The notes beneath the pieces were generated by a model, which saw only the letters and a list, made by a program, of their open reading frames with translations, was not told where the DNA came from and made no database searches. Shown piece by piece: positions 56,130 to 64,000 of a stretch of DNA of 64,000 bases. The position numbers and the translations under genes are program-made. Origin of the DNA: Streptomyces indicus (GTDB taxonomy: Bacteria > Actinomycetota > Actinomycetes > Streptomycetales > Streptomycetaceae); the NCBI RefSeq assembly GCF_900100315.1, contig NZ_FNFF01000004.1:124001-188000 (forward strand). The letters run 5' to 3'. Numbering within the stretch: the stretch's first letter is position 1; each line of letters starts with the position of its first letter.

Positions 56130-57185
56130 CTAGAGATCGAGCACCAGCCGCCCGCCCCTGGCCCGCGAGACGCAGATCAGCATCGAGCCCTCGCGCTCGA
56201 CGTCGGTGAGCAGCTCGTCGCGGTGCTCGATCTCGCCCGCCAGGACCCGCTGTTGGCACGTACCGCAGAAGCCCTGCTCACAGGAGTACGCGGTGGCCGG
56301 CAGCTCCCGCCGTACGGCCGTGAGCACGCTCTCGTCGGCCGCCACGGTCACCGTCCGCCCGCTGCGGCGCAGTTCGACCTCGAAGGGCTCGTCGCCCTCG
56401 ACGGCCGCGGCTGCCGTGAACCGCTCCCGGTGCAGCGTGCACCCGGCCGGCAGGACCTCGGCCACCGCGTCCATCAGCGGCGCGGGCCCGCAGCAGTACA
56501 CGGCCGCCGCCCGCGGCACCTCGGCCAACAGCGCGGCCAGGTCCGGCCGTCCGGACTCGTCCTCGGCCACCACCGTCAGCCGGTCCGGCCCGGCCGCCTT
56601 CTCGACCTCGTCGAGGTACGGCATCGAGGCCCGGCTGCGCCCGCAGTACAGGATCCGCCAGTCGGCCCCCGAGGCCTCGGCAGCCCGCAGCATCGGCAGG
56701 ATCGGGGTGATCCCGATGCCGCCCGCGACGAACACGTACGCGGACGAGGGCTTCAGCGGGAACCGGTTCCGCGGCCCGCGCACCCGCAGCCGCATGCCCG
56801 GGCGCAGCTCCTCGTGCACCTCGCGCGAGCCGCCCCGGCCGTCCTCGACGAGCCGGGTCGCGAGGGTGTACGCGGTGCGGTCGGCCGGGTCGCCGCACAG
56901 CGAGTACTGCCGCACCAGGCCGGACGGCAGGGTGAGTTCGAGATGGGCGCCCGGCTCCCAGGGCGGCAAGTCCTGCCCGTGCAGCCGCAGTTGGACCACA
57001 CCTTCGGCGATCTCCTCGCGGCCCGCCAGCGTCAGCGTGAGGGCGCGGTCGCGCGGCCGTCCGGAGGTCGGCACCGGCAGGGCGGGCAGCGGCCACAGCG
57101 GCGAGCGCGCGATCCGGCGGCGCAGCGCGCGCCGGGTCAGCAGCGCGACACCGGCCGCGGCCGCGACGGTACGCAGTCGGGGCAT
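56130..57185 (-). CDS. Ferredoxin reductase with C-terminal 2Fe-2S domain
   Basis: A 351-residue redox protein. ATG 57185 begins one base after the upstream stop, so it is coupled to the hydrolase gene. A 45-residue Arg/Pro-rich lead (with a hydrophobic start, VAAAAGVALLTRR) precedes an FAD/FMN-binding barrel (RQYSLCGDPADRTAYTLATR) and an NAD-binding domain (YVFVAGGIGITPILPMLRAA; CGPAPLMDAV). The plant-type 2Fe-2S domain has all four ligands, Cys302, Cys307, Cys310 and Cys338. The layout is that of phthalate-dioxygenase-reductase-type proteins that feed electrons to oxygenases; the neighbouring di-iron-type protein is the likely acceptor. Confidence 0.92.
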   Translation of the reverse strand: MPRLRTVAAAAGVALLTRRALRRRIARSPLWPLPALPVPTSGRPRDRALTLTLAGREEIAEGVVQLRLHGQDLPPWEPGAHLELTLPSGLVRQYSLCGDPADRTAYTLATRLVEDGRGGSREVHEELRPGMRLRVRGPRNRFPLKPSSAYVFVAGGIGITPILPMLRAAEASGADWRILYCGRSRASMPYLDEVEKAAGPDRLTVVAEDESGRPDLAALLAEVPRAAAVYCCGPAPLMDAVAEVLPAGCTLHRERFTAAAAVEGDEPFEVELRRSGRTVTVAADESVLTAVRRELPATAYSCEQGFCGTCQQRVLAGEIEHRDELLTDVEREGSMLICVSRARGGRLVLDL

Positions 57186-57186
57186 G

Positions 57187-58140
57187 TCAGTGGGCGCCCT
57201 TCTCGCGGGCCTCGGCGGCCAGCGCGGCCGGAGACGAAGCGAGGTAGGCCACGGCCTGCGCCGTGGAGCCCTCCTGGGAGGGGTGGTAACGGCGGTCCAG
57301 ATAGCGCGGGATGGAGCGGGCCATCGCACCGGCCGTCGGCAGCATCCCCTGCTGCCCCTTCGCGAAGAACTCCCGCCAGGTGGCCCGCCCGTCGACCAGC
57401 GTCGGGTCGTTCTCCATGAAGAAGCGGGCGCCGCGCTGCCACAGGAAGACCAGGGCGCTGAAGGCCGTGGCCCAGGTGCGCACCCGGCGCGCGTAACCGC
57501 CGTCCACGTGCAGGAACAGCTCGAAGGCCACCGACCGGTGCTCCACCTCCTCCGCGCCGTGCCAGCGCAGCAGGTCAAGCATCGTCGGATCGGCGCCCTT
57601 GCGGTCCAGGCTCTCGGCGTTGAGCACCCAGTCGCCGAGGAAGGCCGTGTAGTGCTCGATCGCCGCGATCAGCGCGACCCGCTCGTACAGCCACCACGTG
57701 CGCGCCCGGCCCGGCGGCAGCGTCCGGTCCCCGAGCAGCTTCTCGAAGAGCCAGTCGACCTGCGCGAGATACGGCGCCGGGTCGAGGCCCTGCTCCTTGA
57801 GGTGCGGCAGGACCTCGTCGTGGGCCTGGGCGTGCATCGCCTCCTGCCCGATGAACCCGATCACGTCCGCGCGCAGCTTCTCGTCCCTGATGTACGGCAG
57901 GACCTGCTTGTAGACGTGCACGAACCAGCGCTCGCCCGCGGGCAGCAGCAGGTGCAGCACATTGATGGTGTGCGTGGTGAACGGGTCGTCCGGGATCCAG
58001 TGCAGCGGCGTCCCCTCCCAGGCGAAGGAGACCTTGCGTGCCTTGAGCGCGATGTGCTCCGACGCTTCCCCGAGTTCTCGGCTGCGCTCGAACAGGGGAG
58101 ACCCCAACGGCTGCGGTAGCCGAGCCTGCGTATTAGACAT
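57187..58140 (-). CDS. Predicted metal-dependent hydrolase / di-iron protein (Metal_hydrol family)
   Basis: A 317-residue protein from ATG 58140. Helical segments carry paired Glu/His ligands in the ferritin-like pattern: LLPAGERWFVHVYKQVLP, FIGQEAMHAQAHDEVLP, IAAIEHYTAFLGDWVL and WHGAEEVEHRSVAFELF. These match the PF10118 family, annotated as metal-dependent hydrolases but with the E-ExxH...E-ExxH look of di-iron oxygenases. Co-transcription with a 2Fe-2S reductase strongly suggests an oxygen-activating role, perhaps on a lipid; the reaction is unknown. No ribosome site precedes the ATG, which fits a leaderless transcript. Confidence 0.88.
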   Translation of the reverse strand: MSNTQARLPQPLGSPLFERSRELGEASEHIALKARKVSFAWEGTPLHWIPDDPFTTHTINVLHLLLPAGERWFVHVYKQVLPYIRDEKLRADVIGFIGQEAMHAQAHDEVLPHLKEQGLDPAPYLAQVDWLFEKLLGDRTLPPGRARTWWLYERVALIAAIEHYTAFLGDWVLNAESLDRKGADPTMLDLLRWHGAEEVEHRSVAFELFLHVDGGYARRVRTWATAFSALVFLWQRGARFFMENDPTLVDGRATWREFFAKGQQGMLPTAGAMARSIPRYLDRRYHPSQEGSTAQAVAYLASSPAALAAEAREKGAH

Positions 58141-58174
58141 GCCGTCAATGTACTGACGGGTAAGGAGTTGGCAA
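58141..58174 (-). promoter_or_regulatory. Leaderless promoter with overlapping palindromic operator
   Basis: On the minus strand TTGCCA (58174-58169), a 16-bp spacer and TACATT (58152-58147) make a promoter whose -10 ends six bases before the ATG at 58140, so the transcript probably begins at the start codon. The inverted repeat CCGTCA-ATGTAC-TGACGG (58142-58159) overlaps the -10 and start site. A repressor bound there would block initiation. Confidence 0.7.
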
Positions 58175-58222
58175 CACCCCTGTGCACACGGGAGTTGACC
58201 GGGAGGCGCGGCCTCCCGGTCG

Positions 58223-60169
58223 TCACCGCAGCACGCTCACCTTGTCCCCGTTCTCCAGGCGTCCGTCGAGCTCCGCACGGGCGCCCTCCTTCGCGCGGAC
58301 GGACAGGGTGTTGCCGTCCGCCGAGGCGCGCACGCCGCCCGAGGTCTCGATGGATTCGATCTGGCGGCTGCCGCCGGCCAGCAGATACCAGCTGCCGCCC
58401 TGCGACTTCCACAGCACTCCGGCAAGCACCTTCGGGTCGCGCGGCCCGCAGGCGGGCGCGTCCTCCGCCTTGGCGGCGATGGCCCCGGTCGGCTTGCCGG
58501 GGGCCTGGAACTGCGCGAGCGTACGGCTGCCCGCGCCCCGCCAGGTCTCGGCGCGGGTGCACACCCAGGTCGCGGTGCCGTTGTCCTCGGGCAGCGTCTG
58601 GTGCGCGTACGCCCACGAGTTGACCGAGCGGACCCCGTGCGAGCGGACGGTCGGCAGCAGACAGGCGGTCTGCGCCCAGCTCCTGCGGGCGGCGCCGCCG
58701 GCCAGCTCGCGGGGCGCCTCGGGGCGGCCCGACGTGAGGTGGGCCGGGGTGAGCTCGCCGAGGTCGGTGACGGTGCGGGTGGTGGCGTTGTCCCCGAGCT
58801 CCAGCGCGTTCCACGACGTGCACTTGCGGGCCTGCGCCGAGCTCGCCACCGGGTCGGTGACGCCGTCCTCGGTGCGGCCGAGCGCACGGGCCCGCGCGGA
58901 CGGGTCGGTGAGGTCGCGGACCGCCACCTCGCTGACCCAAGGGGCCGTCAGATAGCGCACATTGCCGTCCGTGCGGCCCACGACCAGGGCGCTCGCGGTG
59001 GCCGTGCCCGCGCCGTCCACGCGGGCGAAGTCCAGGGCCGCGCCGCTCGTGCCCTCCTTGGGCTCGGCATAGCGCGCGATCCGCAGCCCGTCGTACAGGA
59101 CCACGACGCGCGCCTGGTCCACCTCGCCCGCGTACAGGAGCTGCGCGGGCCCGGGCGGCGCGCCCGCCGGGGTGCCGGGCGTCGCCGAGACCTGCACGCT
59201 CCTGCCGGGCCGCGCCCACACCGCGAGCGCCCGGCGCAGCAGGTCCTTGTCGCCGGTGAGCGAGCCGCGCGCGGGCCAGGCCGAGAAGTCGGTGCGCGCC
59301 GAGCGCTTCCAAGCGTCGGCGCCTGCGGCCGTCAACTGGTCCGGATCCAGGGCGGCTTCGGCCGCGGGATTCTTCGCGTACGAGGGTGCCGCGGCGCCGT
59401 CCGGGCCCCACCCGTCCCCGGGCAGCCCGAGCAGCGCCCCGCAGACCACCACGGCGGCGGTCGCGACCAGCGCCGCCTTGGTGTGCTGGCGGCGGCGCAT
59501 CAGATCCGTGGGCCGGGCCTGCAGCGAGCAGGGGTCGAACTCGGGGGAGTCGAGCAGCGCGTACATCGCCTCCACGCCGTCCGCCTCGGCGAGCGCCGCG
59601 TGCGGGTCCTCCACCCCGGCCGCGTCCAGGATCCTGCGCACCTCGGTGTCGGGCAGCCCTTCGAGGCCGCGCAGCACATAGGCGGCGCGGGCCGGCCCCG
59701 ACAGGGCGGAAAGCCGCTGGTCCAGGGCGAGTTCGTCGGCACCGCCCGAGCGCGGGAACAGTCTGAGACCCCACACCTGCGGCAGCAGCGGCGGGAACTG
59801 GGCGCGCCGGGGCCAGGCCCTGCGCCGCAGCGGCAGCCCCGCGGCCAGGGCCCCGCGCAGCACGCGCAGCCGCACATACGCGTATCCGGGATCGCCGAGC
59901 CGCCCGCGCGCGCCCTCCGTGCGCTGCTGCGGGAAGGCCGGCGCCTCGCCCGGGGTGCGGCCCTTGGGCAGGGCGCGCTGGGCCAGCGCGTGCGCGGTCA
60001 GGACCCGGCGGTTGCGGCCGAGGCTCGGCGGCAGCACGAGGTAGCCCAGCCGCACGAGCCGGGGATAGTGCTCGACGATGGCCGCCTCGGCCTGTTCGAG
60101 GGCCACGGCCGGGGCGGCCGGCGCGGGATCCTGGGCGGGGCGGCGGGTGGCGACATCCGGAGAGCTCAC
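58223..60169 (-). CDS. Sigma-factor-like N-terminus fused to a membrane helix and large external domain
   Basis: About 648 residues from GTG 60169; a TTG at 60178 is the other option, and neither has a ribosome site. Residues 20-215 resemble a degenerate ECF sigma factor: AAIVEHYPRLVRLGYLVLPP like region 2, and LSALSGPARAAYVLRGLEGL followed by PDTEVRRILDAAGVEDPHAA like region 4. One membrane helix (KAALVATAAVVVCGALLGLP, about residue 245) follows. The external 390 residues are beta-rich with four or more Cys (RKCTSW, TACLLP, VCTRAE, ACGPRD) and no family I recognise. It may be a membrane-held regulator or sensor. It diverges from the His-rich lipoprotein gene. Confidence 0.82.
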   Translation of the reverse strand: MSSPDVATRRPAQDPAPAAPAVALEQAEAAIVEHYPRLVRLGYLVLPPSLGRNRRVLTAHALAQRALPKGRTPGEAPAFPQQRTEGARGRLGDPGYAYVRLRVLRGALAAGLPLRRRAWPRRAQFPPLLPQVWGLRLFPRSGGADELALDQRLSALSGPARAAYVLRGLEGLPDTEVRRILDAAGVEDPHAALAEADGVEAMYALLDSPEFDPCSLQARPTDLMRRRQHTKAALVATAAVVVCGALLGLPGDGWGPDGAAAPSYAKNPAAEAALDPDQLTAAGADAWKRSARTDFSAWPARGSLTGDKDLLRRALAVWARPGRSVQVSATPGTPAGAPPGPAQLLYAGEVDQARVVVLYDGLRIARYAEPKEGTSGAALDFARVDGAGTATASALVVGRTDGNVRYLTAPWVSEVAVRDLTDPSARARALGRTEDGVTDPVASSAQARKCTSWNALELGDNATTRTVTDLGELTPAHLTSGRPEAPRELAGGAARRSWAQTACLLPTVRSHGVRSVNSWAYAHQTLPEDNGTATWVCTRAETWRGAGSRTLAQFQAPGKPTGAIAAKAEDAPACGPRDPKVLAGVLWKSQGGSWYLLAGGSRQIESIETSGGVRASADGNTLSVRAKEGARAELDGRLENGDKVSVLR

Positions 60170-60337
60170 GTTCAGCAAAACGAGCGAATCATGGGATGGT
60201 CACTCGAATGCGATGGAGGCGCCTCAACTGAGGCTCCCGCGAGCCGAGTTGGCCGTATCGATCGCTCGGGGCGGCCCGAGGCGCTGCACCTCCGCGAAAC
60301 CCCGCGGACAGGGGTGCGGGCGGTGCACGATGGGCAG

Positions 60338-60814
60338 ATGCGTCTACGCCCCCACATAGTCCGACTGGCTTGTGCGGCCGCCCTGTTCACCCTCGTGACG
60401 GGATGCGGCGGCGAGGAGGATCCGGTGCCCGAGACGGTCACCGGCAGCCTGGAGGAGATCGCCGACAAGGCGGACTGCGAGCCCAACGTGCAGACGGACG
60501 CGGCCGAGCTGCGGCAGGCCAACTGCCGCAGCGGCGCGGGCCGGTTCATCCTCACCACGTTCGCCACGGACCGCGGCCAGCGCGAGTGGATCAACGAGGC
60601 GAACGACTACGGCGGCACGTACCTCGTGGGCCGCAAGTGGGTCGTCAGCGGCGAGGAGAAGGTGGTCGTGTCACTGCGCGGCCGACTCGGCGGGACCGTG
60701 GAGCGCGCCGGGCACCACTCGGGGAGTAGCGGTACCGGGGGGAGCGGGCACTCGGACGGTCACGACGACGGGCACTCCGAGGAGCCGGAGGAGGGCGCCG
60801 GTCATCAGCACTGA
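60338..60814 (+). CDS. Small lipoprotein with His-rich C-terminal tail
   Basis: A 158-residue lipoprotein from ATG 60338 (GTG 60323 is an alternative). The signal ends with lipobox LVTGC (Cys23). The mature domain, about 90 residues, begins EEDPVPETVTGSLEEIADKA and has a Cys pair (DCEPNVQ, NCRSGAG) likely to form a disulphide, then FILTTFATDRGQREWINEAN and YLVGRKWVVSGEEKVVVSLR. The last 33 residues are His/Gly/Ser/Glu-rich (HHSGSSGTGGSGHSDGHDDG and more), a plausible metal-binding tail. No family is recognised. A strong hairpin follows. Confidence 0.82.
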   Translation: MRLRPHIVRLACAAALFTLVTGCGGEEDPVPETVTGSLEEIADKADCEPNVQTDAAELRQANCRSGAGRFILTTFATDRGQREWINEANDYGGTYLVGRKWVVSGEEKVVVSLRGRLGGTVERAGHHSGSSGTGGSGHSDGHDDGHSEEPEEGAGHQH

Positions 60815-60833
60815 GCCGGCCGCGCAGGCCGGA

Positions 60834-60867
60834 ACCTTGGGCCCCGGTGGGGGACGGGGCCCAAGGT
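60834..60867. terminator. Terminator after the His-rich lipoprotein gene
   Basis: ACCTTGGGCCCC (60834-60845) and GGGGCCCAAGGT (60856-60867) form a perfect 12-bp stem with a 10-base loop. It lies between convergent genes and may serve both. Confidence 0.8.
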
Positions 60868-60930
60868 CATGGGGGGAAGGTGCAGGCAGGGGCTAGGGGC
60901 TAGGTGGGGGAGGGGTTGAGGGGGCGGGGG

Positions 60931-62421
60931 TCAGCGGCAGCGGGCGCCGCGGTTGATGCAGTTCACCAGGCGCCGCATCTCGCGGTCGTCGAAGACGTTG
61001 ATGAAGTCGCCGTGGTCGGTGACGGGCTTGTGCAGCTGCTCGGGGAAGGAGTCCACGGCGAAGTTCGGCTCCGGCGGCACGTCGTAGACGATCCGCTGCA
61101 CCAGCTGCGGAATGGCCCGGAAGCCGGACGGGCAGCGGCCGTTCGCGTCGGCGAAGGCCACATGGGTGCGGTGGTTGGCGCTGTCGATGTTCTGTCCGTC
61201 CCAGCAGCTCTGGAACTTGAAGGTGCGCACGACCTTCGAACCCTCGGGACACAGCGGGTACTTGTCCTTCAGCTGCCGGTTCTCGAAGCCGGTGCAGCTC
61301 CAGGAAGCGTTGGCGTTCCCGTTGCCGTTGGTGAAGGCCTTGGCGTCACCGGTGATGATCCGCAGGAACCGCGGCATCGCGACGACCCGGCCGGTGGGGC
61401 TGCCCACGAACTTCAGCGTGACCTGGTCGGGGGTCTGGATCTCGCCGACGTTCTTGTCGTTGCCGCCGCCGTCGGCCTGCGCGTCGTCCTCGTCCTGTCC
61501 GTTCTGGATCCGCAGCACCGGCCAGTAGTACGTGGACTTGTCGCGCCGGTTGCGGCAGGTGGTGTCGCCGTTCGCGAGGTCCTCGTCGCTGGAGAAGGCG
61601 TCCGTGGCCTGGTTGCCGACATAGTCGTGCATGTGGTGGGCGCCGTTGCTCACGCCGGGCGCGACGATGACGTTGTCCGGGTTGAACTTCCCGTTCGCGT
61701 TCGTGCCGCACTTCGTCTCGAACGAACCCCGGGACGCCCCGCGCTTGTTGCGGACCTTGCTCACATTGGGCTCGACGTCCTCGATCGGCACGAAGTCGTC
61801 GGGGGACGGGCCGTTGCCCGCCTGCCCGCCGTTGCCCTGGTCCTGGCCGCCGTCCTCGCCCTGGCCGGGGTCTTCGCCCTGCCCGCCGTCCTGACCCGCG
61901 TCCCCGCCCTGCCCCGGCTCCTCGCCGGGCGCCGGGCTGCCGCTCTGCGGCGGCTGCTGAGGCTGCGAGTCGTCGGCCCGCAACGTGCACGGCGCGTGCG
62001 AGTCCAGACCCTCGGGCGGCTGTCCGCCGGCCTCCTGGATCGCGCCCGATATCGCGGCGAGCGTGCCGCGGCGCTGCTCCTCCAGCGGGCCGAGGACGTC
62101 CTGCTGTCCCTGCGCGAACTGCTCGTATGCCTGGGTGATCTGGGTGTCCAGGGCGGCCAGTTCACGGTCGACGGCCGCGCGCGCCCCCTCGGGCACGTTC
62201 TGCAGCACCTGGGAGACGTCCGGGCAGTCGATGGTGGACATCCGCTGCCCGGAGTCCCACCCCTGCCCGGCCGGGGGCGAGCCGCTCTCCTCACCGGCCG
62301 AGGCGTAGAAGTTCGCCATCGTCAGGCCGCCGGCACCCAGGATCAATGCCGTGGAGGCGGCGATCGCCCGGCCGGCCAGTGTGGAGCGTTTACGTGATCG
62401 TTGACGAGATGTGCGTCCCAT
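60931..62421 (-). CDS. Secreted DUF1996-family protein with a low-complexity linker
   Basis: A 496-residue protein from ATG 62421; an earlier ATG at 62508 is possible, but residues from 62421 give a typical signal (RSRKRSTLAGRAIAASTALI). Residues 70-165 are a helical, Gln-rich region with a few Cys (TIDCPDVSQVLQNVPEGARA). A roughly 45-residue Gly/Gln/Asp/Glu linker follows. The DUF1996 domain (about 215-496) contains SNGAHHMHDYVGNQATDAFS, YYWPVLRIQNG, FKFQSCWDGQNIDSANHRTH and CPSGFRAIPQLVQRIVYDVP. DUF1996 proteins are secreted and found in bacteria and fungi; their activity is unknown. It is transcribed alone. Confidence 0.9.
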   Translation of the reverse strand: MGRTSRQRSRKRSTLAGRAIAASTALILGAGGLTMANFYASAGEESGSPPAGQGWDSGQRMSTIDCPDVSQVLQNVPEGARAAVDRELAALDTQITQAYEQFAQGQQDVLGPLEEQRRGTLAAISGAIQEAGGQPPEGLDSHAPCTLRADDSQPQQPPQSGSPAPGEEPGQGGDAGQDGGQGEDPGQGEDGGQDQGNGGQAGNGPSPDDFVPIEDVEPNVSKVRNKRGASRGSFETKCGTNANGKFNPDNVIVAPGVSNGAHHMHDYVGNQATDAFSSDEDLANGDTTCRNRRDKSTYYWPVLRIQNGQDEDDAQADGGGNDKNVGEIQTPDQVTLKFVGSPTGRVVAMPRFLRIITGDAKAFTNGNGNANASWSCTGFENRQLKDKYPLCPEGSKVVRTFKFQSCWDGQNIDSANHRTHVAFADANGRCPSGFRAIPQLVQRIVYDVPPEPNFAVDSFPEQLHKPVTDHGDFINVFDDREMRRLVNCINRGARCR

Positions 62422-62569
62422 GGGGCTGTGTACGCGGACGATCTCCGCTTGTTTCAGCGGCCCCGGAAGTTCGTAGCTTTCTCCGTACTCAATTCCGGCA
62501 CAAGGCATTCAACACGCCTCATTCGCCCCGGACTTGGTCACGTGCGCGCACTCCTCGCCGCGCGGCCCC

Positions 62570-63220
62570 TCACCGCCCCTGGTCGAGATAGGCGATCACC
62601 GCGAGCACCCGCCGGTTGTCGTCGTCCGACACCGGCAGACCGAGCTTCGCGAAGATGTTCGAGGTGTGCTTGGCGATCGCCCGCTCGGTGACCACCAGCT
62701 GGCTCGCGATCGCCGCGTTCGACCGCCCCTGCGCCATGAGTTCGAGCACTTCGAGCTCGCGCGGCGTGAGCCCGCCGAGCGGCCGGTCCGCCTGCCGGCG
62801 CGACAGGAGCTGCTGGATCACCTGCGGGTCCATCGCGGTCCCGCCCGCCGCGACCCGGCGTACGGCGTCGATGAACTGTTCCGCGTCGAACACCCGGTCC
62901 TTGAGCAGATAGCCCACCCCGCCGTTGCCGTCCGCGAGCAGCTCGCGCGCGTACAGCTGCTCCACGTGCTGCGACAGGATCAGGACCGGAAGACCCGGCC
63001 GCGCCCGCCGGGCGGCGAGCGCGCACTGCAAGCCCTCGTCGGTGTGCGAGGGCGGCAGGCGTACGTCGCAGATCGCCACGTCGGGCGTCAACTCGGCGAA
63101 GGCCTTGGTGAGTTCGGGCCCCGACTCCACGGCCGCGATGACCTCGAAGTCGTACGCCTCCAGCATCCGCACCAGGCCGTCGCGCAGCAGGAACAGGTCT
63201 TCGGCTAGGAGTACGCGCAA
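62570..63220 (-). CDS. NarL/LuxR-type response regulator
   Basis: A 216-residue regulator. The only start that keeps the receiver complete is TTG 63220, preceded by GGAGATCCC; it overlaps the kinase stop by 16 bases, implying coupling. The receiver reads RVLLAEDLFLLRDGLVRMLE with phospho-acceptor Asp52 in ICDVRLPPSHTDEGL and the Lys in YLLKDRVFD. The C-terminal LuxR helix-turn-helix is GLTPRELEVLELMAQGRSNA followed by AIASQLVVTERAIAKHTSNI. The target is unknown; it pairs with the adjacent histidine kinase. It is transcribed toward the convergent-free gap before the DUF1996 gene. Confidence 0.93.
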   Translation of the reverse strand: MRVLLAEDLFLLRDGLVRMLEAYDFEVIAAVESGPELTKAFAELTPDVAICDVRLPPSHTDEGLQCALAARRARPGLPVLILSQHVEQLYARELLADGNGGVGYLLKDRVFDAEQFIDAVRRVAAGGTAMDPQVIQQLLSRRQADRPLGGLTPRELEVLELMAQGRSNAAIASQLVVTERAIAKHTSNIFAKLGLPVSDDDNRRVLAVIAYLDQGR

Positions 63221-64000
63221 GGGATCTCCATGGTCACCATGGTGGGACCGCCCGCGGGGGAGCTGACGGCCAGGACACCGTCGAATGTACCGAGCCGCCG
63301 TTCCACCCCCGTCAGACCGCTGCCGGCGCTGATCCGCGCGCCGCCCTTGCCGTTGTCGGTCACGGCGATCCGCAGATGGCCGTCGGCGTGGTGCACGTCC
63401 ACCCAGATCCGCTCGGCACCCGAGTGCTTGACCGCGTTGGTCAGCACCTCGCTCACCGCGAAGTACGCGGCGGACTCGACCGGTTCGCCGAGCCGGCCGT
63501 GCAGCGTGACGTCCACGTCGGAGGGGATCGGCAGGCGCAGCGCGAGCGCCTTCACGGCGTCCCCGAGCCCGCGCTCGGCGAGCACCGGCGGGTGGATGCC
63601 GCGGACCAGGTCGCGCAGCTCGGTGAGCGCGTCCGCGGAGTTCTGCCGCGCCTGCCGCAGCAGCTCCTTGGCCTTCGCCGGGTCCTTCTCGACCAGCGCC
63701 TCGATCGTGCCGAGGTCCATGCCCATCGCGACGAGCCGGGCCTGGGCGCCGTCGTGCAGGTCCCGTTCGATCCGGCGCAGTTCGGCCGCCGAGTCGTCCA
63801 CCGCGGCGTGCCGGGACTCGGTGAGCTGGTCGATACGGGCGCCGAGCGCGGCCTCGCGGGCCGGGGCGAGCGAGGCCTCGGCGACCTTGAAGTGGGCGCG
63901 GACCAGATACGGGTTGGCGAACATCCCCACGGTGATCCACACGCAGCCGAGCAGCGAGGCGAGGAAGGCCGAGCCCCAGCCGCCGACCGGGATGAACGCG
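63205..64000 (-). CDS. Sensor histidine kinase (HisKA_3/NarX type), N-terminus beyond the window
   Basis: The frame is open to base 64000, giving the C-terminal 264 residues. The visible N-terminal part is a membrane segment (GGWGSAFLASLLGCVWITVG) followed by a linker helix. The dimerisation helix carries the phospho-accepting His in ELRRIERDLHDGAQARLVAM. The ATPase domain has VSEVLTNAVKHSGAERIWVD (N box), VTDNGKGGARISAGSGLTGV (G boxes) and a C-terminal beta hairpin. It forms a two-component system with the overlapping response regulator. The sensory part and any start codon are outside the window. Confidence 0.93.
   Translation of the reverse strand, partial: AFIPVGGWGSAFLASLLGCVWITVGMFANPYLVRAHFKVAEASLAPAREAALGARIDQLTESRHAAVDDSAAELRRIERDLHDGAQARLVAMGMDLGTIEALVEKDPAKAKELLRQARQNSADALTELRDLVRGIHPPVLAERGLGDAVKALALRLPIPSDVDVTLHGRLGEPVESAAYFAVSEVLTNAVKHSGAERIWVDVHHADGHLRIAVTDNGKGGARISAGSGLTGVERRLGTFDGVLAVSSPAGGPTMVTMEIPCAYS

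Overview
The window is high-GC (about 72 percent) actinomycete DNA, almost certainly a Streptomyces chromosome. The evidence is GC-rich third codon positions throughout, frequent GTG starts, GTGA/ATGA stop-start overlaps, DtxR-type iron boxes, a SARP/NB-ARC regulator, F420 chemistry, and a gene order (glnA2 - glnE - PAP2 phosphatase - malR/malEFG - alpha-glucosidase - amylopullulanase) that I recall from the core of the Streptomyces coelicolor chromosome. No tRNA, rRNA, CRISPR array, prophage or transposase gene was seen. Assignments rest on reading motifs, not on database searches.

Layout. 0-10 kb is a haem-iron region. A secreted HtaA-domain protein (cut by the left edge) diverges from a hmuTUV haem ABC importer across an iron box, and a haem oxygenase with its own iron box lies further right. 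Between them are a lipoprotein, an EntS-type MFS exporter, a small protein and methionine aminopeptidase. 10-13.4 kb holds an F420:NADP oxidoreductase, a 56-residue membrane peptide, a site-2-type metalloprotease and panB. 13.5-22 kb is an export and regulation block: a DrrAB-type ABC exporter, an AfsR-like regulator, a DHA2 drug exporter with a 13-bp inverted repeat just before its start, and a TetR regulator. 22-32.8 kb carries a VanJ-like membrane phosphoesterase, small lineage-type proteins, a hydrolase/DUF998/permease run, DUF305 and DUF3105 proteins, glutamine synthetase GlnA2, a VOC protein carrying an inserted repeat, and a flavin-oxidase-family protein. 33-36 kb is glnE, followed by 840 bp of non-coding repeats and a PAP2 phosphatase.

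37.9-52.5 kb is a starch/maltodextrin locus. MalR faces malE-malF-malG-alpha-glucosidase, followed by a second LacI regulator very like MalR, a secreted GH13 alpha-amylase with a CBM20, and a 1772-residue secreted amylopullulanase with two complete GH13 catalytic sets. Extracellular enzymes would cut starch to maltodextrins, MalEFG would import them and the alpha-glucosidase would finish them in the cytoplasm. 52.6-64 kb holds a receiver-SpoIIE-type phosphatase, a GNAT protein, a small isomerase-like protein, a TetR gene beside a di-iron-type hydrolase/ferredoxin-reductase operon, a sigma-factor-like membrane protein, a His-rich lipoprotein, a DUF1996 protein and a NarL-type two-component system cut by the right edge.

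No wholly new system is evident. The most unusual signals are: an in-frame insertion of a dispersed Streptomyces repeat in the VOC gene; the 21-, 24-26- and 82-bp repeat arrays between genes; a 42-bp duplication that copies a gene start; paired 22-bp repeats before glnE whose period matches GlnR boxes; a sigma-like/extracellular fusion protein; and several probable leaderless promoters.
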